Notes: generated by a model from the letters alone, not told the origin. Shown: positions 52,823 through 62,920, counted from the first letter of the stretch. The stretch is 64,000 nucleotides of DNA from VXNF01 sp964291305 (GCA_964291305.2 OZ219783.1:806001-870000); one strand, 5' to 3'. Translations and numbers: made by a program.

Positions 52823-53467
52823 TCAGCGAAGGTCCTCGGCCGCTTGGCGTACTTGCCAGTCTCGGTCTTCGGCGGCTCGCTTTAGCGCCTTTTCGACTTC
52901 GGGGCCAGAGAACGCCGCTAGGGCTAAGACGGCTCGTCGCCGCACGGTGACGCGGTCATGGGTTGCGGCTAGAACTGCCGAAAGGCCTGAGTTGTGGCCA
53001 ATCGACCCGAGGGCGGCGACTGCTGTCTCCCGGCATTGGGCGTCGGGGTGGCTTGTGGTGATCTCGCAAAGCAGCGTCACGATTTCCCGCCTCGGCGAGG
53101 CGTGCTCGCCACACGCCCAGGCCGCCGCCTCGACCACGCTGGGCTCGGCGTCGCGGAGTGCTTGGGAAAGGTCGGTTTCCTCGTGGCTGGCGGCCAACTC
53201 CGCTGACCGGGCGCGCACCGCAGGCGCTGAGTCCTCCAGGGCGGATTGCAGGTCGGCTGCCGTCAGGCTGCTTAGGCGAGCGAGGGCTCCCAACGCTGCG
53301 CTTCGTACGCCGGGATGCTGGTCGGCCAGTCCCCGACGGGCTTCGTGTTCGGCGCCGCTGAAGCCGCTCAGGGCTACAGCTTGGCGGCGTCGCAAGGCTG
53401 AAGCGTCGGGTGGTTTGGGGTTTCGGTTAATCGGCGAACGCCTCGCACGGTTGGCTTCCCCGCTCAT
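52823..53467 (-). CDS. HEAT-repeat protein
   Basis: 214 residues from the ATG at 53467, which overlaps the upstream gene's stop by four bases. Repeating helical pairs of about 30 residues (HPGVRSAALGALARL, SAPAVRARSAELAAS, EPSVVEAAAWACGEH, DAQCRETAVAALGSIG, RVTVRRRAVLALAAFS, DWQVRQAAEDLR) are classic HEAT/PBS-lyase-like repeats. A protein-interaction scaffold; partner unknown. The first 25 residues are basic. Confidence 0.85.
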   Translation of the reverse strand: MSGEANRARRSPINRNPKPPDASALRRRQAVALSGFSGAEHEARRGLADQHPGVRSAALGALARLSSLTAADLQSALEDSAPAVRARSAELAASHEETDLSQALRDAEPSVVEAAAWACGEHASPRREIVTLLCEITTSHPDAQCRETAVAALGSIGHNSGLSAVLAATHDRVTVRRRAVLALAAFSGPEVEKALKRAAEDRDWQVRQAAEDLR

Positions 53468-53829
53468 CCGATGAGGGCCTCCAGCGCGATCCCGCCGACG
53501 AAGGCCCCAAACCCCACGAGCGCAGCCAGAAGGACACCCAGGATTCCGATGAGCGCCAAGAGACCCACAGCAGCACCAAGCCTCTGCCACCAATGGAAGC
53601 CGGCTTCGGGGCCGTAGCGGGCTCGCTGGCCCCGGAACGGATCTCGCCAACCGGTGGTGGCTGAGGTTGTGGGGTTGCTTGTTGGGTTCTGCTGGCTCGG
53701 TTGGCGGTTACGCCACGCCGAGCGTTTGAAGCCTCCGGCACCGGGCGCAGGCTCTAGCGTGGAGGGCGATTCCGCGGATCCGGCGGCGGCGAGGTGTGTG
53801 GTGGTTGAGGCAAACACAGTCAAGTTCAC
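53464..53829 (-). CDS. Small membrane protein with disordered N-terminus
   Basis: About 121 residues if the GTG at 53829 is the start. A polar Ser/Pro/Asn-rich region precedes FRGQRARYGPE and one or two C-terminal helices (LGAAVGLLALIGILGVLLAALVGFGAFVGG). Coupled by ATGA to the HEAT-repeat gene. The open frame extends into the region antisense to the protease, but homology-like composition ends here. Family not recognised. Confidence 0.6.
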   Translation of the reverse strand: MNLTVFASTTTHLAAAGSAESPSTLEPAPGAGGFKRSAWRNRQPSQQNPTSNPTTSATTGWRDPFRGQRARYGPEAGFHWWQRLGAAVGLLALIGILGVLLAALVGFGAFVGGIALEALIG

Positions 53830-53896
53830 GCTAGCGAGCTTGCTGCGTGGTGCCTGGCGTGGGCTGAGAGGCCCGTGGCGACGGCGCGGCGCCGTT

Positions 53897-55039
53897 ATGA
53901 CTGGAACCGGTGCTCTGCGCTGGTCAGCGTTGTGCCGTATCCCGATAAAGATCCCCACAAAGCTCTGGGGCAGCATGCGACGCCACCCGCGGCGCGCAGT
54001 TGCCATCATCACGATCCTGAGCGTCATCTTGGCGGCGGTAATGGTGCTGACCTTCGTGTCTGCCCCGTATTACGCGCTGTATCCCGGCGATGTGTACTCC
54101 GCCACCGGCGCGGTTTCCTCAGAGAGCGAGCCCACCTACGAGCCGATGAGCCTGATTGGGTTCGTGACCATCTCGGCGCGGCCGACTGGCTCGTTGTGGC
54201 AATGGCTGGCGGCCTCTCTGGACGATTCGGTCTCGCTCCAGCACGAGGATGTCTTCAATCGGGGGTTGACGCCTCAGGAGCGGCGCAATACCGATGCTCG
54301 GTTGATGACCCGCTCACAGGACGTTTCGGTGTACGTAGCGCTGCGAGAACTGGGCTACGAACTACCCCAATCACAGGTCGTCGTGAGCGGGCTGATCCCC
54401 TGCATGCCGGCAGCCGAGCACATTGCAATTGGCGATGTGATCACGTCGGTGGATGGCGAGCCGGTAACCGAATCATCGCAGGTCTCCTCAGACGTGCGTA
54501 GCCGCAGCGTGGGCGAAGTGGTTGAGTTTGGCATCCTGCGCCAAGGCGAGGGCGAGCAGGACGACGAGGTTGTGCTAGCCGACATCCGACTGGGGTCTAG
54601 CGCGGATGAGTGCATCGAACTGCCGACTCGCACCTCGCGAGCAGATGAACGCCCTCTGTTGGGTGTGATCTTGGCGAACCACTTCGGTGATCTAGGAGTG
54701 GGCATCAACTTCGCAACGGGCAACATTGCCGGACCGTCGGCGGGATTGGCGTTCACGCTGTCGGTGATGGATCTGCTGACACCCGGAGAGATCACCGAGG
54801 GTCGAGCCGTGGCGGCCACCGGAACCGTTTCGCCCGACGGCTCGGTCGGGGCCGTCGGTGGCATAGCTCAGAAGGTGCGAGCGGTAGAGAGTCGGAACTT
54901 CCGGCTCATGCTGGTCCCGGAGGGGCAGTACGAGGAGGCAGTGGCGGCGGCTTCCGACGAGCTAGAGATCGTGGAGGTGGCCTCAGTGGCCGAGGCTCTG
55001 GCTGCAGTAGCCCCCAACTGGTCACCGCCACAAACCTGA
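53897..55039 (+). CDS. PDZ-domain Lon-like (S16) serine protease
   Basis: 380 residues from the ATG at 53897 (a later ATG at 53975 is possible; the open frame back to 53654 overlaps the opposite gene). One N-terminal membrane helix (about 34-55), a PDZ domain (LGYELPQSQVVVSGL..IGDVITSVDGEPV), and an S16 catalytic domain with Ser281 in GPSAGLAF and Lys326 in GGIAQKV. Similar to YlbL-type membrane-tethered proteases facing outside. Ends in a region of 72-bp repeats. Confidence 0.92.
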   Translation: MTGTGALRWSALCRIPIKIPTKLWGSMRRHPRRAVAIITILSVILAAVMVLTFVSAPYYALYPGDVYSATGAVSSESEPTYEPMSLIGFVTISARPTGSLWQWLAASLDDSVSLQHEDVFNRGLTPQERRNTDARLMTRSQDVSVYVALRELGYELPQSQVVVSGLIPCMPAAEHIAIGDVITSVDGEPVTESSQVSSDVRSRSVGEVVEFGILRQGEGEQDDEVVLADIRLGSSADECIELPTRTSRADERPLLGVILANHFGDLGVGINFATGNIAGPSAGLAFTLSVMDLLTPGEITEGRAVAATGTVSPDGSVGAVGGIAQKVRAVESRNFRLMLVPEGQYEEAVAAASDELEIVEVASVAEALAAVAPNWSPPQT

Positions 55040-55132
55040 GCAAGCCAAGCAAGCTATGGGCCACCCGCCGAGACTCGCCGAACCCTACTCGTACTCCCGC
55101 CACAAACCTGAGCAAGCTATGCAAGCTATGGG
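55025..55132. repeat. 72-bp period duplication over the protease stop codon
   Basis: CCGCCACAAACCTGAGCAAG recurs at 55025 and 55097, followed in both by a GCAAGCTATGGG unit (with one extra internal variant AGCAAGCTATGCAAGCTATG). The first copy contains the protease stop. Gene-end duplication. Confidence 0.8.
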
Positions 55133-55183
55133 AGTTATGAGAGTTCCCCGGTTGCTAGGGGTATAGGCCATACTATTGATGTT

Positions 55184-56065
55184 GTGACTGATGCTGCTGT
55201 GACTGATGCTGCAACTGATGCTGCTGTGACTGATGCTGCGACGCAGGCGACTAACGCAGGATCTCCGGCAGAAGACCCAGCACTCCCGGGAGGGTCTGTC
55301 CCACCGGAGGAGACGAGTGAGGCCGAAACGGTCCTTAGTCCCTCCGACGTTGCCACCCGCGAATTTTCTGTGGCCCGAAAGGGCTACGACCGTGTGGAGG
55401 TGCGGTCGTTTCTAGAGTTGATGGCCTCGGCGTTGGCGAACGCAGTGGAGCGCATTTCTGAACTGGAACGACTAGCGGCGAGGGCTGCGGTTAGCGAGAG
55501 CGATACCGAAAGCGAGGCAGAGTTCTCAAATCCCGCTAATTCTGAGGCTTTGCTAGAGGCCGTTGCGGCAGAGGCCTGGCGTGACGAAGTGCTGTCCGAC
55601 CTGGATCGCCGCCGCCGGGAGTTGAACGGCGAGGTAATGCGACTGCGAGCTGGGCGAGATCGTCTACGCCAGGACCTCGGGCAGGCGTTGTCTGCTTTGG
55701 GCGAGCAGTTGCAGCGATTAGAAGACTCGCTACATGCCGCTAGATCGGCTGGTGACTTGGCGGAACATCGGGTTCGAGCCGAAGCAACCCGGAGTACCGA
55801 AGAGAGACTCGCCGAACTGGAGGCTGCTCGGCTGGCTGGCTTCGCCACTATCGACGCCAAGTCGGCTGCTACAGCAGAACAGTCGGCGACCGACGATGCG
55901 CCGCAGACGTGGGTGCCAAAGTCCGGCGCTAAATCTGAGGTTGCCGAATCGGAGATTCCCCGAGTCACCGCCGTCGAGCCAGTGGCCCAGGGTGGCGAAG
56001 TGAGTGAGTTGTTCGCCCGACTGCGAGCAGAGCGGCCCAGCAGCCAATCCCAATCTGGCGCTTAG
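55184..56065 (+). CDS. DivIVA-domain protein
   Basis: 293 residues. The N-terminus is a simple repeat (TDAAVTDAATDAAVTDAAT, from GTGACTGATGCTGCT units), then an acidic/Pro linker. The DivIVA core (DVATREFSVARKGYDRVEVRSFLELM, about residues 49-74) and a long coiled coil (about 75-215) follow. Binds curved membrane at poles or septa and organises wall growth. The low-complexity start could vary in copy number. GTG start at 55184. Confidence 0.85.
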   Translation: MTDAAVTDAATDAAVTDAATQATNAGSPAEDPALPGGSVPPEETSEAETVLSPSDVATREFSVARKGYDRVEVRSFLELMASALANAVERISELERLAARAAVSESDTESEAEFSNPANSEALLEAVAAEAWRDEVLSDLDRRRRELNGEVMRLRAGRDRLRQDLGQALSALGEQLQRLEDSLHAARSAGDLAEHRVRAEATRSTEERLAELEAARLAGFATIDAKSAATAEQSATDDAPQTWVPKSGAKSEVAESEIPRVTAVEPVAQGGEVSELFARLRAERPSSQSQSGA

Positions 56066-56131
56066 ACCCCGGCGCCACGGCGCGCCCGCTCAGCGGCCCG
56101 GTCGCGGGCAAACCCAGCGGCTGACAGTAGG

Positions 56132-59100
56132 ATGCCCGCCATGTCAATGACCGGGCCCAAGGGTCCACGCGGGCCGCGAACGCCTTCTGCGCCCCTCCGA
56201 TCCCGCCGTTTGCGTCGGGGCCTGTTCGTTGCGATCGTGGCGGTGATAATTGTTTTGGTTTCGCTGCGCGGTGCTGCCAGCTTCTACACCGATTTCCTTT
56301 GGTTTGACTCTTTGGGCCAGGCCGAGGTCTGGCGCACAATCATCGTCTCTCGGGTAGTTCTGGCGCTGATCTTCATTGCTGTCCTCTTCGTGCTCCTTTA
56401 CGGCAACCTCTCGATTGCCGACCGACTGGCTCCCGCTCAGCGCCCGCGTGGCCCCGAAGAGGACGTGCTGGCTCGCTACCACGACTCGTTGGGTCAGCGC
56501 CCTCGCCTGATCCGCTTGGCGGTCACGCTGCTGTTTGCCATACCCATCGGCGCTGGCGCATCCGATCAGTGGGAAGAGTGGCTCCTGCTCACCAACAGCG
56601 TGGACTTCGGCATTCGCGACCCCATCGATGCTCTCTGGTTCGGCAACGATGTGGGTTTCTACGTCTTCCAGTTGCCGTTCCTCACTTACATCGTCAACTG
56701 GCTGTTCAACATCGTCCTGCTCACGTTCTTCATTACTGCCATTGCGCACTACGTGAACGGCGGGATCCGGCTGCAGAAGAAGGGTCAGCGAGTAACCCCC
56801 CAGGTTAAGGCTCACCTGTCGGTGCTCTTAGGGGCGCTAGCGCTGATCAAGGCGGCGGACTATTTCCTGGGGCGCTACGAGCTTACGACCTCCACCTCGG
56901 GTGCGGTAGACGGAGCCACTTACACCGACCTCAACGCCCGGCTGCCGGTGCACTGGTTGCTCATCTTGATCTCGCTTTTGGCTTTCGTGTTGCTGATCGT
57001 GAACATCCGACTAAAGGGCTGGGTGTTGCCCACGCTGGCGGTGGGGCTTTGGGCCTTCGTGGCGATCGTGATGGGTGGCATCTACCCCCTCATCATCCAG
57101 CGCCTCCGGGTGGAGCCCGCCGAGTCCACCCGGGAGCGGGAGTACATCGAATACAACATTGCATCCACGCGCCTGGCTATGGGCCTAGATGACGTGAAGA
57201 TCCGCACCTTCGACTCCACCGGTGGATTGACCTTCGAAGGTGTCGAGCGGAGCGATGACATCATCGACAATCTGCCTCTGCTGGATCCCTCAATTTTGCC
57301 GCTGACGTTCGAAAACCGAGAAGGCGAGCGGAACTACTACCAGTTCTCCGAAGTGCTGGACGTGGACCGCTACGAGATCGACGGCAAGATGACGCCGGTT
57401 GTGTTGGGGGCACGCCAACTGAACCCTGGCAACCTGCCGCAGAACTCTTGGGAGGCCCGGACGCTTACTTTTACCCATGGCTTTGGCGTGGCCTTAGCGC
57501 CGGCCAACACGGTAGAAGCGGGTCTGCCCGACTTCCGCATCGGCGGTCTGCCGGTCACCAATGACTTGGGCATTCCCCTCGACGAGCCCCGGCTCTACTT
57601 TGGCGAGAAGCTGGATGGCTACGCCATTGTCGGGACCGACCGCCAGGAGGTGGACGTACCCACCAGCACGGGCGAGGAAGCCTCCTATACCTACCAGGGC
57701 GACGGCGGTGTGACAATTGGCGGCTTCTTCCGCCAGGCCGCCTTTGCTTTGCGGTTCTGGGAAGTTGATCCGCTGCTATCTGGCTTCGTCAAAGACGACA
57801 GCCAGGTGCTCTACGTCCGTGATGTGCGCGAGCGGGTGAAGAAGCTGGCCCCCTTCTTGCACATTGACAACGATCCTTATCCGGTGCTGGCCCAAGGGCG
57901 GGTGCAGTACATCGTGGATGCTTACACCACCACGTCTAGGTATCCCTACGGCCAACGCGCCGACACTGAACAGCTCGGAGACAACAGCGGCCTGCGCCAC
58001 CGCTTCAACTATGTCAGGAACTCGGTCAAGGCTGTGGTCGACGGTTTCGAAGGCACGACCACGCTCTATGTGGTGGACCCCGAAGATCCTGTGCTTAAGG
58101 CCTATCGCAACGCTTTCCCGAACCTGTTCGAAGACTTCGAGAACATGCCAGAAGAGATCCGCCAGCACATCCGCTACCCGGAGGATCTGTTCCGGGTGCA
58201 GACCAACGTGTGGGCTCGCTACCAGCTAGAGGATCCGCAGGAGTTCTACGAGCAGGCTAAGGGTTGGTCGGTAGCTCAGGATCCTGGAGCGGTTACCGGC
58301 GTGCTGACTTCGCCGGTCACGACGCCCGACGGTGTAGTGCAGCAGCCTTCGCGCGAGGCGCGTATAGATCCGTATTACCTGCTGACCCGCTTGCCCGAGG
58401 AGGAAGATCAGGACTTCGTCATCTTGCGCTCTTACGTGCCGGTGTCCACCGAGGACACCCGCCGAGAGCTCACAGCCTTCATGGTTGGCAAGAGCGACCC
58501 CGACGAATACGGGGAGTTGGTCGTCTACCAGGTGGAGCCGCTTGGTCTGACCGACGGTCCGGCTCTGGTGAACTCGAAGATCCAGAGCGATCCCAGCATC
58601 TCCCGGGTGGTTACCTTGCTAAATCAGCAGGGTTCGCGGGTGGAGTTTGGCGACTTGGTGATGGTGCCAGTAGAAGACTCGATCCTCTACGTGAGGCCCC
58701 TGTATGTGGTGGCGCAGAGTCCTCCGGTGCCGGAGTTGCAGCAGGTCATTGCCGTGCTGGGCGAGCGGGTGGTGATGTGCCCGACGCTGAGCGAGGCGCT
58801 GCGCGGCCTGTTTGGCCTGACAGTCGTGTCGGATTCTCAGAACGCCTCTGCCTCCAGCTGCGTGGGGAACACGGCGGGGCTGTCGGCTGAGATTGCCGCG
58901 GCCGGTCCAACCGCTCCGGCGCCTGCTCCAGCACCGGCTCCCGCGCCAGTACCGGCTCCCCCGGCAGCGCCGCCGGGCGAGGTACCTGAGGCGGTCGGGA
59001 ACCTGCTGGCGCAGGCGGTGGAGCGCTTCACCGAGGCCGACGAGGCGCTAAGAGAGGGTCGCCTCGACCTCTACCAGCAGCGCATACAGGAAGCCGAAGA

Positions 59101-59143
59101 CCTCATCCGCAGAGCCAACGAGGAGTGGAGCAACTCCCTGTAA
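56132..59143 (+). CDS. UPF0182 family membrane protein
   Basis: 1003 residues. About seven membrane helices in the first 320 residues (beginning RGLFVAIVAVIIVLVSLRG), then a large external domain with ESTREREYIEYNIASTRLAMG, NDPYPVL..GRVQYIVDAYTTTSRYPYGQ and VDGFEGTTTLYVVDPEDP. A Pro/Ala linker (PAPAPAPAPAPVPAPP) precedes a C-terminal helix pair. The family is widespread in Actinobacteria but has no proven function. Full length. Confidence 0.93.
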   Translation: MPAMSMTGPKGPRGPRTPSAPLRSRRLRRGLFVAIVAVIIVLVSLRGAASFYTDFLWFDSLGQAEVWRTIIVSRVVLALIFIAVLFVLLYGNLSIADRLAPAQRPRGPEEDVLARYHDSLGQRPRLIRLAVTLLFAIPIGAGASDQWEEWLLLTNSVDFGIRDPIDALWFGNDVGFYVFQLPFLTYIVNWLFNIVLLTFFITAIAHYVNGGIRLQKKGQRVTPQVKAHLSVLLGALALIKAADYFLGRYELTTSTSGAVDGATYTDLNARLPVHWLLILISLLAFVLLIVNIRLKGWVLPTLAVGLWAFVAIVMGGIYPLIIQRLRVEPAESTREREYIEYNIASTRLAMGLDDVKIRTFDSTGGLTFEGVERSDDIIDNLPLLDPSILPLTFENREGERNYYQFSEVLDVDRYEIDGKMTPVVLGARQLNPGNLPQNSWEARTLTFTHGFGVALAPANTVEAGLPDFRIGGLPVTNDLGIPLDEPRLYFGEKLDGYAIVGTDRQEVDVPTSTGEEASYTYQGDGGVTIGGFFRQAAFALRFWEVDPLLSGFVKDDSQVLYVRDVRERVKKLAPFLHIDNDPYPVLAQGRVQYIVDAYTTTSRYPYGQRADTEQLGDNSGLRHRFNYVRNSVKAVVDGFEGTTTLYVVDPEDPVLKAYRNAFPNLFEDFENMPEEIRQHIRYPEDLFRVQTNVWARYQLEDPQEFYEQAKGWSVAQDPGAVTGVLTSPVTTPDGVVQQPSREARIDPYYLLTRLPEEEDQDFVILRSYVPVSTEDTRRELTAFMVGKSDPDEYGELVVYQVEPLGLTDGPALVNSKIQSDPSISRVVTLLNQQGSRVEFGDLVMVPVEDSILYVRPLYVVAQSPPVPELQQVIAVLGERVVMCPTLSEALRGLFGLTVVSDSQNASASSCVGNTAGLSAEIAAAGPTAPAPAPAPAPAPVPAPPAAPPGEVPEAVGNLLAQAVERFTEADEALREGRLDLYQQRIQEAEDLIRRANEEWSNSL

Positions 59144-59155
59144 GACTTGCCTGAC

Positions 59156-60748
59156 TCAGGCGCGCTTGGCTAACTCGGCGTCTCGCAGGACTCGCCGCAG
59201 GATCTTTCCCGAGATGGCTTTAGGGATGGCGTCGATGAACTCCAGTTGGCGGATTTGCTTGTAGCTGGCCACCTGGCCGGCGACGAAGTCCTGAAGCTCC
59301 TCTGCGGTGGCCACAGCGCCCGGCTTCAGCACCACGAACGCCTTCGGGATCTCGCCGGCCTCCTCGTCGGGCACGGGTATTACCGCCGCGTCTGCTACGG
59401 CCGGGTGCGCCAGTAGCAGCCCTTCCAACTCGGCGGGGGGTACCTGGAAGCCCTTGTACTTGATGAGTTCCTTCAGTCGGTCGACTATGTAGAAGTCGCC
59501 GTTTGAGTCCATGTAGCCAATGTCGCCGGTGTGCAGCCATCCGTCGGCGTCGATGGTGTCGGCGGTGGCTTGCGGATTGTTCAGGTATCCCTTCATGATG
59601 TGTGGGCCGCGCACCCAGATCTCACCGGAGCGACCTTCGGCTAAGTCCTCATCGGTGGCAACGTCCACCACACGGCACTCGCTGTTGGGCACCAACCCAC
59701 CCACCGAGCCAGGCTTGCCGGAACCTGCTGTGGCTACGTGGGTAACCGGGCTGGTCTCGGTCAGGCCGTAGCCCTGCAGAACTTCCACGCCGAGACGTTC
59801 GCTGGCTTCTTGGCCCAACTCCTCGCTGAGCGGCGCCGCCCCCGAAACGATGGACTTGAGCTTGGATAGGTCGTAGCTATCCACCACTGGGTGCTTGGCC
59901 AGCGCCAGCACAATTGGTGGCACTAGGTAAGCGCGGGTGACGGCATGATCCTGCATGACCTGCAGGAACTGCTCTAGGTCAAAGCGCGGCAGTGACACCG
60001 TGGTGGCCCCGAGACGCAGGGTGAAGTTGAGCAAAACCTGCATGCCGTAGATGTGGAAGTAGGGGAGCACGGCGATCACCACATCGTCCGGTCCGGCCGC
60101 CACAACCGGACCACACTGCACCAGATTGGACACCAGATTGCGATGGGTCAGCATGACCCCCTTGGGGTGTCCGGTGGTTCCGCTGGAGTAGGGCAGCGCG
60201 GCCACCGCGTCGGCCGCGTCCACTGAGGCATGGCCCTCGTAGGCGTCACCGGAAACCATGGCGAAGGCGTCAACGATGTCGTCGGCGGGCTGGGTCTCAC
60301 CCAGCACAACTATGTATTTGATGCTGCTATTACCGGGGCTCTGGCCGCCAGCCATGGCCTCCCTAGCTAGGGGCAGGAGCTGGGGAATCGTGAACAGCCA
60401 GGTGGCCCCGGAGTCCTGGATCTGATAGCGCAGCTCGCCAGCCGTGTAAGTGGGGTTAGCGGTGGTGACGGTTCCTCCGCAGACCAGTGTTCCGTGGAAC
60501 ACTATGGCGTATTCGGGCAGGTTGGGAGCCAGGATCATCAGCACATCGCCCGGCTGGAAGCCTCGCTCCACCAGCCCGCCAGCGAAGCGCTGGACCATCG
60601 TCTGCAATGTGCCGTAGTCGTAGGTCCTCCCCGATGGACCGTCCACTAGCGCTGCCTTGCTGGCGCGCCCGGCGGCGTGCTCGAAGATGTAGGAGGTCAG
60701 CGGAACGTCGGGTATCGAAACGTCGGGCAGTCGGCTCGTGATCGTCAT
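59156..60748 (-). CDS. AMP-dependent acyl-CoA ligase, 4-coumarate-CoA ligase-like
   Basis: 530 residues. P-loop ALPYSSGTTGHPKG, A5 motif YGLTETSP, A7 HTGDIGYMDSNGDF, and the C-terminal catalytic lysine in ISGKILRR are intact. Activates a carboxylic acid (aryl or fatty) with ATP and CoA. The first gene of the 59-64 kb leftward catabolic group; actual substrate unknown. Confidence 0.92.
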   Translation of the reverse strand: MTITSRLPDVSIPDVPLTSYIFEHAAGRASKAALVDGPSGRTYDYGTLQTMVQRFAGGLVERGFQPGDVLMILAPNLPEYAIVFHGTLVCGGTVTTANPTYTAGELRYQIQDSGATWLFTIPQLLPLAREAMAGGQSPGNSSIKYIVVLGETQPADDIVDAFAMVSGDAYEGHASVDAADAVAALPYSSGTTGHPKGVMLTHRNLVSNLVQCGPVVAAGPDDVVIAVLPYFHIYGMQVLLNFTLRLGATTVSLPRFDLEQFLQVMQDHAVTRAYLVPPIVLALAKHPVVDSYDLSKLKSIVSGAAPLSEELGQEASERLGVEVLQGYGLTETSPVTHVATAGSGKPGSVGGLVPNSECRVVDVATDEDLAEGRSGEIWVRGPHIMKGYLNNPQATADTIDADGWLHTGDIGYMDSNGDFYIVDRLKELIKYKGFQVPPAELEGLLLAHPAVADAAVIPVPDEEAGEIPKAFVVLKPGAVATAEELQDFVAGQVASYKQIRQLEFIDAIPKAISGKILRRVLRDAELAKRA

Positions 60749-60878
60749 TGTCGGCCTCCCGGATCTCAGGGGCTGGGCTGCGGGTGTCAGCCTAGAAGAA
60801 CGCCGCGCCTCGCTGCAGCCGACTCTGGTTTGGCTCTGGTTCCACTATCCGGTTAGTTCGGCAGGTTTCGCTCTGTGC

Positions 60879-61646
60879 TCAGTACATCTGCATGGCACCA
60901 GAGACGTTGATTGTGGCGCCCGAGACGAAACTGGCGTGCTGGGAGGCCAAGAAGACCACCACGGAGGCAATTTCAGAGGGTTCGGCGATGCGGCCTAGAG
61001 GGGTGTCCTGGGTCATGGCTTCTAAGACGGCGGGGTCCAGATCGGTCAGCAACATCGAGGTGGCTGCCTGGCCGGGTGAGACGGTGTTGACCGTGATTTG
61101 ATGGCGTCCGTAGGTGCGGGCCATGCCGCGGGACATCGAGACGATGCCGCCCTTAGAGGCGCAATACACCGTGGAGCCGCCGAAGCCGCCGCTCCACCAG
61201 CCCTGCGAGCTGAACAAGATCATGCGCCCGCCCATCCCGCCGGCGATCATGGCATCGGCGGCCCTGCGGGCTAGGAAGAACGAGGCCTTCAAGTTGGTGT
61301 CGATTTGGAAGTCCCAATCATCCTCGGTGATCTCGTCCATCGAGCTACGCCGACGCAACACCGCCGCCAGGTGCGCCAGCACGTAGAGGTTGCCGAGTTC
61401 GTCCACGGCCCGATCCACGAGCGCGCTCTGAGCGTCGAGGTCGGTTAGGTCGCAACTAGCGGCGATGTGGCCCTCGCCTTCGAGGCCTGCCACTACTTCG
61501 TCAACGGCCTCCCGGTGAAGATCTACCGCCATCACCCGGGCACCCGCAGCGGCGAACATCTCCGCGGTGGGTCGGCCGATGCCGCCGGTGGCACCGGTCA
61601 CGATCACCCCTTTGTTCTCAAGCCCTGATCCCAGATCCCAAGCCAT
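60879..61646 (-). CDS. Short-chain dehydrogenase/reductase
   Basis: 255 residues. Cofactor motif TGATGGIGRPTAEM, LAHLA (NAG-type), catalytic Ser in ILFSSQGWW, YCASKGG (YxxxK) and the PG motif VSPGQAATS are present. Uses NAD(P). The SSQGWW segment is unusual. Functions with the nearby enolase-superfamily enzyme, probably on a sugar acid or related alcohol. Confidence 0.92.
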   Translation of the reverse strand: MAWDLGSGLENKGVIVTGATGGIGRPTAEMFAAAGARVMAVDLHREAVDEVVAGLEGEGHIAASCDLTDLDAQSALVDRAVDELGNLYVLAHLAAVLRRRSSMDEITEDDWDFQIDTNLKASFFLARRAADAMIAGGMGGRMILFSSQGWWSGGFGGSTVYCASKGGIVSMSRGMARTYGRHQITVNTVSPGQAATSMLLTDLDPAVLEAMTQDTPLGRIAEPSEIASVVVFLASQHASFVSGATINVSGAMQMY

Positions 61647-61750
61647 GTTCTCTCCTTATGCTTAGCGAGCGGTGTAAGTAAGCGGTGTAGGTAGCTGTGC
61701 GGCGGACTAATCAGGCCGCTCCGCCGTAGCTGGTTCCGGCTCTGATGCTC

Positions 61751-62920
61751 CTAGCCGGGTTGGCCCATGCCGGGCTGCTGAACGGCGTCTTCCATCTTCT
61801 CCAGGCGGTAAAAGTCCACAACCTCCTCCAGCACCTCGATACCTAGACCGGGCCCGCTGGGAGGCACGGCCCAGCCAGCTTTGTGGTCTAGCGGCTCGGT
61901 TACCAGGTCGTGTTGCATGGGGTTGCGGAGAGGTTTGAACTCAAACAACTTGCAAGCCGAGCTGGAGAAGCTGACTGCCAAGCTGGCCGCGCTCACGATC
62001 GCCGAGGACCAGGCGTGGGCATTAGCCTGACGACGGTAGTACTCCACTCGCTCGGCCATCTTCCTGAATCCGGTGATGCCCTCGGCCCGGCCGGGATCGC
62101 AACCTATTACGTCCACGGTGCCGCTGGCCAGCAGCCGCTCGAAGCCCTGCAGGGTCCACTCCCGCTCGCCGTAAGCGATGAGCGTGGAGGTTTTGTCCCG
62201 CAGGGTTCGGTAGCCCTCGGGGTCCCAAGCCCCAAGCGGCTCCTCGATCCAGTTCAGGTCGTACTCGTCGAATGCCTCGCAGCGCCGCACCGCGGTGGAA
62301 ACGTCCCAGCGGATCTTGATGCCCATGTCCACCATTAGCTGCTTGTCGGGCCCGATGGCCTGGCGCATGGCCGCCACGTACTCCACGTCTCGGTCGTGGT
62401 CGTAGCCCAAATGGGCGTCGCCCCGCTTGCCGAACCCAGTCTTGACTCCCCGTAAGCCGGTAGATAGCCACTCCAACGCCTCTTCGCACATAGCGGGGAT
62501 CTCGGCGTAGTGGGCGTGGCAAGAGGCAATGGCGGGAAGCCTTTCGTGTACCGGTCCGCCTAGCAGCTTGGTCACGCTGGTACCCAACGCCTTGCCCTTC
62601 AGGTCCCAGAGGGCGATGTCTAGCGCCGAGATGGCGAAAGAGGCGATGCCGCCTTCGTAGCCGTACCACCATACGTGGTTCTTCATGTCTCGGAATAGGG
62701 CGTCGTTAGATACCGGATCCTTGCCGATTATCAAACCGGCTAGTCCTTCTATCAGCGCCTTTGTGGCCAGCGAAGCCTCCGGCCACATGGTGATGGACTC
62801 GCCCCAGCCCACCTGTCCGTCGTCGGCGGTCAACTTCACTAGGCAGAGATGCCGGTAGGCGTTGAAGTCGTTGGGCTCGGGATAGGTGACCGGGATCGGC
62901 TCGACGGCGACGATCTTCAT
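61751..62920 (-). CDS. Mandelate racemase/muconate-lactonizing (enolase superfamily) enzyme
   Basis: 389 residues. N-terminal capping domain (VGWGESITMWPEAS), barrel residues GVKTGFGK with a lysine, metal ligands MVDMGIK, NWIEEPLGAWD and AYGEREWT, then NAHAWSSAI. Removes an alpha proton from a carboxylate; a sugar-acid dehydratase role is likely given the two SDR neighbours. The reaction is not determinable. Confidence 0.9.
   Translation of the reverse strand: MKIVAVEPIPVTYPEPNDFNAYRHLCLVKLTADDGQVGWGESITMWPEASLATKALIEGLAGLIIGKDPVSNDALFRDMKNHVWWYGYEGGIASFAISALDIALWDLKGKALGTSVTKLLGGPVHERLPAIASCHAHYAEIPAMCEEALEWLSTGLRGVKTGFGKRGDAHLGYDHDRDVEYVAAMRQAIGPDKQLMVDMGIKIRWDVSTAVRRCEAFDEYDLNWIEEPLGAWDPEGYRTLRDKTSTLIAYGEREWTLQGFERLLASGTVDVIGCDPGRAEGITGFRKMAERVEYYRRQANAHAWSSAIVSAASLAVSFSSSACKLFEFKPLRNPMQHDLVTEPLDHKAGWAVPPSGPGLGIEVLEEVVDFYRLEKMEDAVQQPGMGQPG

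Noticed and set aside
53654..53896. N-terminal extension of the Lon-like protease
   Set aside because: Overlaps the opposite-strand membrane gene and lacks family features; the membrane helix begins after the ATG at 53897.
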